Of a stretch of 64,000 bases of DNA, positions 24,525 to 33,348 are shown one piece after another. A program made the translations under genes and the position numbers. Each line of letters begins with the position of its first letter. Position 1 is the first letter of the stretch. This DNA comes from an uncultured Eubacteriales bacterium (lineage in GTDB: Bacteria > Bacillota > Clostridia > Oscillospirales > Oscillospiraceae): positions 30,949 to 94,948 of the forward strand of contig CASFNR010000009.1 in NCBI GenBank assembly GCA_949296115.1, given 5' to 3'. The notes under the pieces are model-generated. The model saw nothing but the letters and a program-made list of their open reading frames with translations. It was not told the DNA's origin and made no database searches.

Positions 24525-25280
24525 ATGGTAATCGAGTGGGATGTGACCATTCCCAAACTGTCCGGGGAACAGACCCGGAGAACCTTTATCTACCTGCCGG
24601 AATCCTACGACCAGGAGCCGGAGCGCCGCTATCCGGTCCTGTATATGTTCGACGGGCACAATGTGTTTTTTGACGAGGACGCCACCTTTGGAAAGTCCTG
24701 GGGAATGAACCGCTATCTGGAAGAGAGCGGCAAACAGCTGATTGTGGTGGGGGTGGAGTGCAACCACGAGGGAAACCGACGTCTGGTGGAGTACGCCCCC
24801 ATGACCTATACCAACTCTGAGCACGGCACCATCAAGGGTAAGGGCAGCGTGATGATGAACTGGATGGTGAAAGAGCTCAAACCCAGCATTGACGAGAATT
24901 TCCGCACTCTGCCGGACCGGAAGAACACCGTTCTGGCCGGCTCCTCCATGGGCGGGCTGATGGCCCTGTATGGGGTGTGCGCTTACAATCACATTTTTCA
25001 GCGGGCGGCCTGTCTGTCTCCCAGCTTGTGGGTGTCCCCCGGGAAAGTCCTGGAGATGGTAGCCCGGGCCCACATCCGGCGGGATACCACCGTGTATATG
25101 GATTACGGCGAGTTGGAGATGTTCAGCCACGCGGCGACCCAGGAGGCCATGATTTCCACGGCACACCTGCTGCTGACCAAGCGGGTGAATCTGGCCTTCC
25201 GGATCGTCCCCGGGGGAACCCATTCCGAGGCTTCCTGGGAACAGCAGGTCCCCATTTTTATGGATTGTCTGAATTTGTAA
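24525..25280 (+). CDS. Alpha/beta-hydrolase-fold esterase (Fes/EsteraseD type)
   Basis: 251 residues, no signal peptide, so cytoplasmic. Putative esterase family pattern: RRTFIYLPESYDQEPE, YPVLYMFDGHNVFFDE, nucleophile elbow AGSSMGGLMALYG (Ser141) and a late GGTHSEASWE with the probable catalytic His. Relatives cleave ester bonds in siderophores, acyl sugars or S-formylglutathione. RBS GGAGG lies 9 nt before ATG. It is the first of three closely spaced genes with a second esterase-like protein and an ATP-grasp enzyme; the shared substrate is unknown. Confidence 0.85.
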   Translation: MVIEWDVTIPKLSGEQTRRTFIYLPESYDQEPERRYPVLYMFDGHNVFFDEDATFGKSWGMNRYLEESGKQLIVVGVECNHEGNRRLVEYAPMTYTNSEHGTIKGKGSVMMNWMVKELKPSIDENFRTLPDRKNTVLAGSSMGGLMALYGVCAYNHIFQRAACLSPSLWVSPGKVLEMVARAHIRRDTTVYMDYGELEMFSHAATQEAMISTAHLLLTKRVNLAFRIVPGGTHSEASWEQQVPIFMDCLNL

Positions 25281-25302
25281 TCAACGGATGAGGAGAGATA
25301 GA

Positions 25303-26055
25303 ATGGACATTCGCTATGAAAAGCACTGGAGCGGTTACCTCAACCGGGAGATGGAATTCAAGGTTTACGGCCACGGCGGCAAACCGGTGATGTTCATCCC
25401 CTGCCAGGCGGGCCGGTTCTGGGATTTTGAAGATTTCCACATGATCGACTACTGGGCCAAGTGGATTGAAGAAGGCCGGTGCATGGTATTCTCCGTGGAT
25501 ACCATTGACAATGAGGCCTGGGCCGCCAAAGGGGCGGATAACCGCTGGCGAATTGAAAATCACGAGAAGTGGTACAACTACATCGTCAACGAGATGGTGC
25601 CCACCATCAAGCATCTGGCGGGGCTGGCCAACGGCTATGACCAGGGAATCATGACCTTCGGCTGCTCCATGGGGGCCATGCATGCGGCGAACCTGTACTA
25701 CCGCCGGCCGGACCTGTTTGACAGCTGCTTTGCCATCTCCGGCCTGTATGATAATAAGGAGTTCTTCGGAGATTACTGCGACGATTTGGTCTATAACAAC
25801 TGTCCCTGCCTGTATTTACAGAACCTGCCGGACGATCACTTCTACAAGGACCTGTATAACAGCCAGAAGAGCCTGATTGTCTGCGGGCAGGGCGCCTGGG
25901 AGGAGCCGCTGCTGGAATCCACCCGCTGGCTGGACACGGTGTGCTGCCAGAAGGGCATCCACACCCGGTTCGAATATTGGGGCTATGACGTGAACCACGA
26001 CTGGCCCTGGTGGTATAAGATGGTAGACACCTATGTTCCCTGGCTGCTTGGATAA
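25303..26055 (+). CDS. Second esterase-family protein
   Basis: 250 residues from ATG 25303 after GAGGAGAGATAGA. A different subfamily from its neighbour: MDIRYEKHWSGYLNREMEFK, VMFIPCQAGRFWDFED, nucleophile elbow FGCSMGAMHAANLYYRRPDL (Ser122) and terminal NHDWPWWYKMV supplying His. There is no signal peptide. It starts 22 bp after the first esterase gene and 43 bp before the ATP-grasp gene. I know the family only as uncharacterised esterase or acetyltransferase-like proteins. Confidence 0.82.
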   Translation: MDIRYEKHWSGYLNREMEFKVYGHGGKPVMFIPCQAGRFWDFEDFHMIDYWAKWIEEGRCMVFSVDTIDNEAWAAKGADNRWRIENHEKWYNYIVNEMVPTIKHLAGLANGYDQGIMTFGCSMGAMHAANLYYRRPDLFDSCFAISGLYDNKEFFGDYCDDLVYNNCPCLYLQNLPDDHFYKDLYNSQKSLIVCGQGAWEEPLLESTRWLDTVCCQKGIHTRFEYWGYDVNHDWPWWYKMVDTYVPWLLG

Positions 26056-26098
26056 GGCGGCGGGGAATGGAAAGAGAGAACAAAGGAGCGACACAACC

Positions 26099-27292
26099 AT
26101 GAAAAACTTCGTATTTATTTCCCCTAATTTTCCCATGACCTACTGGAAGTTCTGCCGGGAGCTGAAGAACAACGGCATGCGGGTCCTGGGCATCGGCGAC
26201 TGCCCCTATGACGGACTGCTGCGGGAGCTGAAGGATTCCCTCCATGAATATTATAAGGTAAGCAGCCTGGAGAACAATGATGAAGTGTTTAAGGCTGTGG
26301 CGTTCTTCACCTTCAAGTACGGCAAGATCGATTGGCTGGAGTCCAACAATGAGTATTGGCTCATGCGGGATGCCTGGCTGCGCACGGAGTTCAATATCAC
26401 CACCGGCCCCAAGCTGGAGGAGATGGACAAGATCAAGTTCAAGTCCGTGATGAAGAAATACTATGCGAAGGCCGGTCTGCCCACCGCCCGGTATCACCTG
26501 GTGGAGGGCCTGGCGGACGCACTGGAGTTTGCCCATACCGTGGGCTATCCCGTGGTGGTCAAGCCCGACAACGGCGTGGGCGCCAACAACACCTACAAGC
26601 TGACCTGCGACGAGGATGTGCAGTGGTTCATCGACACCAAGGACGACAATGTGTACATCATGGAGGAATTTGTCAACGGTTATGTCCAGACCTTCGACGG
26701 CATTGTGGATTCCCATGGCAAGGTCCTCTTTGAGTCCGGCAATGTGACCCCCTATTCCCTGATGGACATTGTGAACACTGCCGGAGATTCGGTGTACTAT
26801 CTGGTGAAGGAACTGCCGGAGAAGATCCGGGATGCGGGTCTGCGGACCATCGAGGCCTTCGGCGTGAAGAGCCGGTTCATCCATCTGGAGTTCTTTATTC
26901 TGAACGAGGACCAGGAGGGCCTGGGCAAGAAGGGGGATGTGTTGGGCCTGGAGGTCAATATGCGCCCCGCCGGCGGCTATACCCCGGAGATGTACAACTA
27001 TTCCCAGGAAACCGACGTCTATAAAATCTGGGCGGATATGGTGGCCTTTGACTGCGATACCAAGGGTACCGGCAATCACCATTACTGCGCCTTCTATGGA
27101 CGGCGGGATGGCCGGCCTTATAAACTGGACGACTATGAAGTGATGATGAAGTACGGCAAGCAGATGGTCATGTGGGGACGGATTCCCGACGCCCTGTCCG
27201 GCGCCATGGCCAACCAGATGTATGTGGCCAATTTCGACACGGAGGAAGAAATGAACGCCTTCTACGCCGATCTGGCGGCTACATTCGAATAA
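26099..27292 (+). CDS. ATP-grasp ligase of unknown substrate
   Basis: 397 residues from ATG 26099 after CAAAGGAG. It has an N-terminal Rossmann-like preATP-grasp part (FVFISPNFPMTYWKFCRELK), then an ATP-grasp domain: KIKFKSVMKKYYAKAGLPTA, VVVKPDNGVGANNTYKL, YIMEEFVNGYVQTFDG and the metal/ATP block LGLEVNMRPAGGYTPEMYN. Such enzymes join a carboxylate to an amine or thiol via acyl phosphate. In operon with two esterases, it may build or salvage a small amide-linked metabolite; this is inference. A strong terminator follows. Confidence 0.85.
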   Translation: MKNFVFISPNFPMTYWKFCRELKNNGMRVLGIGDCPYDGLLRELKDSLHEYYKVSSLENNDEVFKAVAFFTFKYGKIDWLESNNEYWLMRDAWLRTEFNITTGPKLEEMDKIKFKSVMKKYYAKAGLPTARYHLVEGLADALEFAHTVGYPVVVKPDNGVGANNTYKLTCDEDVQWFIDTKDDNVYIMEEFVNGYVQTFDGIVDSHGKVLFESGNVTPYSLMDIVNTAGDSVYYLVKELPEKIRDAGLRTIEAFGVKSRFIHLEFFILNEDQEGLGKKGDVLGLEVNMRPAGGYTPEMYNYSQETDVYKIWADMVAFDCDTKGTGNHHYCAFYGRRDGRPYKLDDYEVMMKYGKQMVMWGRIPDALSGAMANQMYVANFDTEEEMNAFYADLAATFE

Positions 27293-27297
27293 TTCAG

Positions 27298-27328
27298 AAA
27301 AATCCCGGAGCGTTTGCTCCGGGATTTT
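27298..27328. terminator. Bidirectional terminator
   Basis: Stem AAAATCCCGGAGC/GCTCCGGGATTTT with loop GTTT between the convergent ATP-grasp and ogt genes. Confidence 0.9.
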
Positions 27329-27811
27329 CTATGGAAGAAAGGAAATGCCCTCATGGCGCAAAAGCCACGCTTTCTTGTCCAGTCCGCCGGCATAGCCGGT
27401 GAGCTGGCCGCCGCTGCCCAGGACCCGATGGCAGGGGATGAGGATGCTGACGGGATTGCGGCCTACGGCTCCGCCTACTGCCTGGGCGGACATCCGGGGG
27501 CGGCCCAGGGCGGCGGCAGCCTGCCGGGCAAGCGCTCCGTAGGTTCGGCTTTCCCCGTAGGGGATGTCCAGCAGGAGCTTCCAGATCAGGTGCTGGAAAG
27601 GCGTGCCGGGAGGCGCAAGGGGGATGGATGCCGCCGGCTCCGGCATTCCGGCGAAGTATCCGTCCAGCCACCGGCAGGTTTGTTCCAGAATGGGGTGGGG
27701 AAGGGCGGCCTGGCAGGCTCCGCGGTCCATCCAGATGCCGGTCAACCCCGTATCCCGGCAGGTCAAGGTCAGCAGTCCCAGGGGACTTTCATAGTTTTCG
27801 CAGAATTCCAT
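27329..27811 (-). CDS. ogt: Methylated-DNA--protein-cysteine methyltransferase
   Basis: 160 residues from ATG 27811, RBS AAAGGAGG. The acceptor motif SILIPCHRVLG carries Cys127, preceded by the helix-turn-helix region YGALARQAAAALGRPRMSAQ and the Asn of GRNP. The enzyme transfers alkyl groups from O6-guanine to its own Cys in a suicide reaction. Single-gene unit, reading against the ATP-grasp operon. Confidence 0.95.
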   Translation of the reverse strand: MEFCENYESPLGLLTLTCRDTGLTGIWMDRGACQAALPHPILEQTCRWLDGYFAGMPEPAASIPLAPPGTPFQHLIWKLLLDIPYGESRTYGALARQAAAALGRPRMSAQAVGGAVGRNPVSILIPCHRVLGSGGQLTGYAGGLDKKAWLLRHEGISFLP

Positions 27812-27883
27812 GGCTTCCTCCTTTTGGCAGTTTTGTCCATTATACCCCCGGTGATGCTGGAAGTCTATCGTAAAAAACATGGC

Positions 27884-27912
27884 TTGATTTTCCAGTGGGC
27901 CTTGACTATAAT
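27884..27912 (+). promoter_or_regulatory. Promoter of the DUF3737 gene
   Basis: TTGATT (27884-27889), 17 bp, TATAAT (27907-27912). Confidence 0.7.
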
Positions 27913-27948
27913 AGAGCGAAGATTTTGGAAGTAAGGAGATTTTCGTCG

Positions 27949-28794
27949 ATGACGAGAACAGAAATTCTGGGCCGGCAGTTTGATGCGGAACGGGCCCTGT
28001 ATCATTTGCAGAATGCAGATGTGATTGACTGCCGGTTTGCCGGCCCGGCGGACGGAGAATCGGTGCTGAAGGAAGCACGGGACATCAGGGTGGAGAACTG
28101 TGATTTTTCCCTGCGGTATCCCCTGTGGCATGTGGAGAAATTCCGGCTCCATGATTCCCGGATGGACGAACTGACCCGGGCGGCGATCTGGTATTCCCGG
28201 GACGGGGTCATCACCGACAGCGACCTGCACGGCATCAAGGCGGTGCGGGAGTGCGAAAACATCCAGCTGCGCAACTGCACCGTGATTTCGGAGGAGTTTG
28301 GGTGGAAGAGCCGGGGGATTACCCTGACGGACAGCGAAATTACCGCCCAGTATCTGTTTTTTGACAGCCGGGACGTAACACTGGACCGGGTGAAAATGCA
28401 GGGGAAGTATTCCTTCCAGTACATGGAAAACCTGACCATCCGCAACTCCATCCTGGACACCAAGGATGCCTTCTGGCACAGCAAGAATGTGACGGTGGAG
28501 AACTCTGTGGTAAAGGGGGAGTATCTGGGGTGGTTCTCGGACGGCCTGACCCTGGTGAACTGCAAAATTCAGGGCACCCAGCCGCTGTGCTACTGCAAAG
28601 ATCTGCGTCTGGTGGACTGCACCATGGTGGATACGGACCTGGCTTTTGAATATTCCGACGTGGAGGCGTCCATCATCGGTCATGTGGATTCCATCAAGAA
28701 TCCCCGCTCCGGTGAAATCCTGGTGGACAGCGTGGGGGAGGTTATCCTGGGCGATGCGGTAATGGAGTGTACCGGCAAGGTGACGCTCCGCTGA
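27949..28794 (+). CDS. DUF3737 family right-handed beta-helix protein
   Basis: 281 residues from ATG 27949 (AAGGAG 10 nt upstream). The whole chain consists of short repeating strands (VIDCRFAG, IRVENCDFS, IQLRNCTVIS, LTIRNSILD, VTVENSVVKG, LTLVNCKIQG, LRLVDCTMVD), the ladder of a parallel beta-helix, matching what I know as DUF3737. No signal peptide, so cytoplasmic. The fold is shared with polysaccharide lyases, but no catalytic role is established for this family. Confidence 0.88.
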   Translation: MTRTEILGRQFDAERALYHLQNADVIDCRFAGPADGESVLKEARDIRVENCDFSLRYPLWHVEKFRLHDSRMDELTRAAIWYSRDGVITDSDLHGIKAVRECENIQLRNCTVISEEFGWKSRGITLTDSEITAQYLFFDSRDVTLDRVKMQGKYSFQYMENLTIRNSILDTKDAFWHSKNVTVENSVVKGEYLGWFSDGLTLVNCKIQGTQPLCYCKDLRLVDCTMVDTDLAFEYSDVEASIIGHVDSIKNPRSGEILVDSVGEVILGDAVMECTGKVTLR

Positions 28795-28800
28795 ATGAAA

Positions 28801-28830
28801 AAATTCCCGAAGCAAGCGCTTCGGGAATTT
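28801..28830. terminator. Bidirectional terminator
   Basis: AAATTCCCGAAGC paired with GCTTCGGGAATTT around a 4-nt loop, A/T-tracts on both sides. Confidence 0.88.
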
Positions 28831-28834
28831 TTTG

Positions 28835-29518
28835 TTACAGATAATCCTTTTGGCTGCTGTCCTCCCAAGGCTCCTGTCTGGGGGGAGCAAACTGGGGGGG
28901 CGCCGCACTGGGTTGCTGCCGCCGGGGGGGCATGCCTTGATCCTTGTTCCGGTTGAAGAACAGGAAGAAGGGCCGGGTGATGCCGATGAGAATGCTCAGC
29001 ACCAGATACAGCACACAGTTGCTGGGGTCCAGAGACTTGTACAGATCGTACAGGGCCATGTAGTAGAGGATGGCGTAGGCAATTCCCACGCCCGCCAGGG
29101 GAAGGCACAGACCCAGCAGTCCCATCAGCGGCCCCATGATCATTTCCAGCAGATAGTCCTCACTGACGCCCTGCATGGCGGCAAATACCAGCTGACCAAA
29201 CAGAACGGTTGCCAGGACGGTCAGCGCAATGCCCAGCACAAAGCTGAGGATGCTCAGAGTCAGCAGGGACTTCCGCTTGGAGCGGTTGCGGCCCCGGACC
29301 ACATACTGATACTGGTCGGACAGAGAGCCCAGCAGCCATACATCTACCACGGGAATCCAGGCCAGCCAGGGCTTGTTCAGTCCCCGGCGCTTGGCAATGG
29401 TGTAGATGGCCAGGGCGGTCAGAATGTAAGTAACCAGGCTGATGACCAGGGAAGGAACCAGGGAAACCAAGCTGCTGAGCAATGTCACGGCCAATTCCCC
29501 CTCCGAAACCATATACAT
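28835..29518 (-). CDS. Multi-pass membrane protein, function unknown
   Basis: 227 residues from ATG 29518, 7 nt after GGGAGG. About five membrane helices. The segment after the first helix, AKRRGLNKPWLAWIPVVDVW, is common in small clostridial membrane proteins annotated only as hypothetical. The C-terminal 30 residues are Pro/Gln-rich and cytoplasmic. It lies just downstream of htpG on the same strand, but a terminator (29559-29596) separates them. Confidence 0.7.
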   Translation of the reverse strand: MYMVSEGELAVTLLSSLVSLVPSLVISLVTYILTALAIYTIAKRRGLNKPWLAWIPVVDVWLLGSLSDQYQYVVRGRNRSKRKSLLTLSILSFVLGIALTVLATVLFGQLVFAAMQGVSEDYLLEMIMGPLMGLLGLCLPLAGVGIAYAILYYMALYDLYKSLDPSNCVLYLVLSILIGITRPFFLFFNRNKDQGMPPRRQQPSAAPPQFAPPRQEPWEDSSQKDYL

Positions 29519-29558
29519 TGGAATACCTCCCAAACGTTCTTTTGGGATAGTCTATCAC

Positions 29559-29596
29559 AAACCCCGGGGAAAAGCAATCCTTTTCCCCGGGGTTTT
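29559..29596 (-). terminator. Terminator of htpG
   Basis: AAACCCCGGGGAAAAG pairs with CTTTTCCCCGGGGTTT around a short loop, 15 bp after the htpG stop. Confidence 0.85.
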
Positions 29597-29610
29597 CTGA
29601 ATCTTAGGAA

Positions 29611-31515
29611 TTACTGCATCAGCTTGCACACCAGTTCGGTGTAGGCGTAGGGGTCCTCCAGCGGCAGCTCAGCCATGAGCTGGGCCTGGTACATCAGAAG
29701 CAAGGCGTAGTCTTTGGCTTTCAGGGGGTCCTCGGTCATGGCCTTCTGCATGGCCTGGACGGCGGGATGGTCGGCGTTCAGCTCCAGAATCCGGCCCACC
29801 GGGAAGGCGAACTCCGGATTCACCCGCTTCATATATTTCTCCATTTCGAAGCTCATGCCGGCGTCGGGCACCATGCAGGCGGGGGCAGAGCCCAGGTTGG
29901 CGGACAGCCGGACCTCCTTCACCTGCTCGCCCAGGGACTCCTTGACGAAGGTGAGCATGCCCTTCAGTTCCTCAGCCTTTTCCTCGGCCTGCTTCTTCTC
30001 TTCCTCGGTCTGCAGACCCAGGTCCTCGCTGGAGGCGTTGCAGAACTTCTTCTCCTGATAGGTCATCAGGGTCTGGGGGATGAACTCATCCACATCCTCG
30101 GTGAACAGCAGCACATCGTAGCCCTTCTTATCCAGGGTCTCCACCTGGGGCAGCTTGGCCAGCCGGTCCTTGTTCTCGCCGGGAACGAAGTAGATCTTCT
30201 CCTGTCCCTCGGGCATGGCGTCCACATATTCCTTCAGGGAGATGGGTTTGCCCTGCTTGTGGGAGTAGAACAGCAGCAGGTCCTGGCAGGCATCCTTATG
30301 AGCGCCATAGTCGGACACGGTGCCGTACTTCAGCTGACGGCCGAAGGCGGCGTAGAACTTCTCATAGTTCTCCCGGTCATTGTCCAGCATGGACTTCAGC
30401 TCGGACTTGATCTTCTTCTCGATATTCCGGGCAATGATGGTGAGCTGACGGTTGTGCTGGAGCATTTCACGGCTGATGTTCAGACTCAGGTCCTGGCTGT
30501 CCACCACGCCCCGGACGAAGCGGAAGTGCTCGGGCAGCAGGTCCTCACAGTTCTCCATAATCATCACGCCGGCGCTGTATAGCTGCAGGCCGCGCTTATA
30601 GTCCTTGGTGTAGAAATCATAGGGGGCCTTGCCGGGGATATACAGCAGGGCTTTGAAGGACACGCTGCCCTCGGCGCTGGAGTGGATTACCCGCAGGGGT
30701 TTGGTGTAGTCGAAGAACTTGTCCCGGTAGAAGCTCTCATATTCCTCCTCGGACACGTCCTTCTTGGCCCGCTGCCAGATGGGAATCATGGAATTCAGGG
30801 TTTCCATTTCGGTATAGGACTCGTACTCCGGCGCTTTGGCCTCACTTTCTTCACCCTCAGGCTTTTCCACAGGCCGGGACTTGGTGACCTCCATGCGGAT
30901 GGGGTAGCGGATATAGTCGGAATACTTGCGCACCAGGGAGCGGATCTCGTATTCGTCCAGGAATTCGGAGAACTTGTCCTCCTCGGTGTCGGCCTTCAAG
31001 GTCATGATGATGTCGGTACCGGGGGCATCCTTCTGGGTTTCCTCGATGGTATAGCCGTCGGCCCCGTCGGAAACCCATTTCCAAGCGGTGTCCTCGCCGT
31101 ACTTCTTGGAGATTACGGTGACGGAGGAAGCCACCATGAAGGCGGAGTAGAAGCCCACGCCGAACTGACCGATGATGTCGATGTCCTCGTTCTTCTCCAT
31201 GGCCTGTTTGAAGCTCAGGGAGCCGGACTTGGCGATGGTGCCCAGGTTCTCTTCCATCTCTTCCTTGGACATACCGATGCCGTTGTCGGAGACGGTCAGG
31301 GTCCGGTTCTCCGGGTCCCGGGTGATGGTGATGGCGAACTCATCCCGGCTGATGCCCACCTTGTCATCGGTGAGAGCGGTGTAGGCCAGCTTGTCGATGG
31401 CGTCGGAGGCATTGGAGATAATCTCCCGGAGGAAGATCTCCCGGTGGGTGTAGATGGAGTTGATCATCAGGTCCAGCAGACGCTGGGACTCGGCTTTGAA
31501 TTGCTGCTTTTCCAT
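29611..31515 (-). CDS. htpG: Hsp90-family molecular chaperone
   Basis: 634 residues from ATG 31515, typical length. N-terminal ATPase with IISNASDAIDKL, DNGIGMSKEEM and GQFGVGFYSAFMV; middle domain with LNISREMLQHNR; C-terminal dimerisation region. HtpG remodels client proteins under stress. It is controlled by a perfect CIRCE operator (31547-31573) beside its promoter, so HrcA repression is very likely; in Bacillus subtilis, by contrast, htpG is not in the HrcA regulon. Confidence 0.97.
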   Translation of the reverse strand: MEKQQFKAESQRLLDLMINSIYTHREIFLREIISNASDAIDKLAYTALTDDKVGISRDEFAITITRDPENRTLTVSDNGIGMSKEEMEENLGTIAKSGSLSFKQAMEKNEDIDIIGQFGVGFYSAFMVASSVTVISKKYGEDTAWKWVSDGADGYTIEETQKDAPGTDIIMTLKADTEEDKFSEFLDEYEIRSLVRKYSDYIRYPIRMEVTKSRPVEKPEGEESEAKAPEYESYTEMETLNSMIPIWQRAKKDVSEEEYESFYRDKFFDYTKPLRVIHSSAEGSVSFKALLYIPGKAPYDFYTKDYKRGLQLYSAGVMIMENCEDLLPEHFRFVRGVVDSQDLSLNISREMLQHNRQLTIIARNIEKKIKSELKSMLDNDRENYEKFYAAFGRQLKYGTVSDYGAHKDACQDLLLFYSHKQGKPISLKEYVDAMPEGQEKIYFVPGENKDRLAKLPQVETLDKKGYDVLLFTEDVDEFIPQTLMTYQEKKFCNASSEDLGLQTEEEKKQAEEKAEELKGMLTFVKESLGEQVKEVRLSANLGSAPACMVPDAGMSFEMEKYMKRVNPEFAFPVGRILELNADHPAVQAMQKAMTEDPLKAKDYALLLMYQAQLMAELPLEDPYAYTELVCKLMQ

Positions 31516-31546
31516 AATAAACGTCACGTCCTTGTTCTGTATAGGT

Positions 31547-31573
31547 TTAGCACTCTAAGTGTCTGAGTGCTAA
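31547..31573 (-). promoter_or_regulatory. CIRCE operator of htpG
   Basis: TTAGCACTC, 9 bp, GAGTGCTAA: exact CIRCE arms bound by HrcA. It lies just downstream of the -10 box (31575-31580). Confidence 0.95.
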
Positions 31574-31574
31574 C

Positions 31575-31602
31575 ATTATAGCGCGTTCCGGGAAAAAAGC
31601 AA
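31575..31602 (-). promoter_or_regulatory. Promoter of htpG
   Basis: TTGCTT (31597-31602), 16 bp, TATAAT (31575-31580); the CIRCE covers the start region. Confidence 0.75.
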
Positions 31603-31723
31603 GGTCTTTGGAAAAAAGTTCTTTCTTTATTCATAATTTTGTGATAGCATTACACTGTATTGGTATGCGCCAGGGGGATTTTGCCCCCAAATGGACAATT
31701 TTCAGAAAATAAGGAGCATTCGG

Positions 31724-33328
31724 ATGATTACAGTCAGCAATCTTGGCATGCAATTCGGCGGGCAGTGGCTGTTCCAGCATGTGGACCTGCAGTTCCTGCC
31801 CGGCAACTGCTACGGCATTATCGGCGCCAACGGGGCGGGCAAGTCCACCTTCCTGCGGATTCTCACCGGGGACCTGGACTCCACCACCGGCAGCATCACC
31901 ATCGACCCGGACAAGCGGGTGTCGGTGCTGAAGCAGAACCAGAACGCCTACGATGAATATACCATCCTGGACACGGTGATTATGGGCAACCAGCACCTGT
32001 ACGAGGTGATGAAAGAGAAGGACGCCATCTACGAAAAGCCGGACTTCACCGACGAGGACGGACTGCGGGCAGCGGACCTGGAAGCGGAGTTCGCTGAACT
32101 GGGTGGCTGGGAAGCGGAATCCGATGCCTCCCGTCTGCTCCAGGGGTTGGGCATCGGCACGGAGCTGCACTATGATCTGATGGGCTCCACCGACCCCCGG
32201 CTGAAGGTGAAGGTGCTGCTGGCCCAGGCGCTGTTCGGCAATCCGGACATCGTCATGCTGGACGAGCCCACCAACAACCTGGATATTGAGGCCATCAACT
32301 GGCTGGAGGACTTCCTGCTGGACTTCCCCGGCATGGTCATCGCCGTGTCCCACGACCGGCACTTCCTGAATACCGTCTGCACCCACACCGTGGACATCGA
32401 CTACGGCAAGATCAAGATGTATGTGGGCAACTATGACTTCTGGTACGAGTCCTCTCAGATGGTCCAGGCCATGATCCGCAACAAGAACAAGCGCAACCAG
32501 GAGAAGATCGAGGAATTGCAATTGTTCATTCAGCGTTTCTCCGCCAACAAGGCCAAGGCCAAGCAGGCCACCGCCCGCCGGAAGCTCCTGGACAAGCTGA
32601 CCGTGGAGGAAATGCCCGCTTCCACCCGGCGCTATCCCTTTGTGGGCTTCCAGCCCGAGCGGGAGCTGGGCAAAGATGTGCTCACGGTGAAGGACGTATC
32701 CGTCACCGTGGACGGGGTGAAGCTCCTGGACAAGGTGTACTTCTCCGTGAACCGCACCGACAAGATTGCTTTTGTGGGTGAAAACGAGCTGGCTCAGACC
32801 GCCCTGTTCCAGATCCTCATGGGAGAGCTGGAACCGGATGAGGGCAGCATCAAGTGGGGCGTGTCCACCACCCGCAGCTACCTGCCCAAGGACAACACCC
32901 CTTACTTTGAGGGCAACAAGATGGAGCTGGTGGACTGGCTCCGTCAGTACTCCGTCAAGAAGGACGATGTGTACCTTCGGGGCTTCCTGGGGCGGATGCT
33001 GTTCTCCGGGGAAGATGCCTTCAAGAGCGTGGAGGTGCTCTCCGGCGGCGAGAAGGTCCGGTGCATGCTCTCCAAGATGATGCTGTCCGGTGCCAATGTG
33101 GTGCTGCTGGACCAGCCCACCAACCACCTGGACATGGAGTCCATTCAGGCGGTGAACAAGGGCCTGGAAGCCTTCCCCGGGGTGGTGCTGCTGGCCTCCC
33201 ACGACCATGAGATGCTGACCTCCGTGTGTAACCGGGTCATCGCCTTCCAGCCGGACGGCACCATTGTGGACCGCTACGGCACCTACGACGACTACCTGAA
33301 CTGGCTCAGCGAGCAGAAGAACAAATAA
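31724..33328 (+). CDS. ABC-F family ATPase (YkpA/YbiT-like)
   Basis: 534 residues from ATG 31724 (AAGGAG 7 nt upstream). Two fused nucleotide-binding domains, no membrane part. NBD1 has Walker A GANGAGKST and Walker B IVMLDEPTNNLD; NBD2 has signature VLSGGEKVRCML and Walker B VLLDQPTNHLD, but its Walker A is replaced by GENELAQTA. As I recall, this is normal in the YkpA/YbiT branch. ABC-F proteins act on ribosomes in translation or antibiotic protection. It starts a co-directional run with argS 20 bp downstream. Confidence 0.9.
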   Translation: MITVSNLGMQFGGQWLFQHVDLQFLPGNCYGIIGANGAGKSTFLRILTGDLDSTTGSITIDPDKRVSVLKQNQNAYDEYTILDTVIMGNQHLYEVMKEKDAIYEKPDFTDEDGLRAADLEAEFAELGGWEAESDASRLLQGLGIGTELHYDLMGSTDPRLKVKVLLAQALFGNPDIVMLDEPTNNLDIEAINWLEDFLLDFPGMVIAVSHDRHFLNTVCTHTVDIDYGKIKMYVGNYDFWYESSQMVQAMIRNKNKRNQEKIEELQLFIQRFSANKAKAKQATARRKLLDKLTVEEMPASTRRYPFVGFQPERELGKDVLTVKDVSVTVDGVKLLDKVYFSVNRTDKIAFVGENELAQTALFQILMGELEPDEGSIKWGVSTTRSYLPKDNTPYFEGNKMELVDWLRQYSVKKDDVYLRGFLGRMLFSGEDAFKSVEVLSGGEKVRCMLSKMMLSGANVVLLDQPTNHLDMESIQAVNKGLEAFPGVVLLASHDHEMLTSVCNRVIAFQPDGTIVDRYGTYDDYLNWLSEQKNK

Positions 33329-33348
33329 TGTTTGGAGCGGAATAGACA

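Noticed and set aside
32770-32800. Degenerate second Walker A in the ABC-F protein as a possible novelty
   Set aside because: To my recollection the YkpA/YbiT branch of ABC-F normally has this replacement.
33329-33348. Possible T-box upstream of argS
   Set aside because: Only 20 bp separate it from the ABC-F gene, with no specifier stem or antiterminator.
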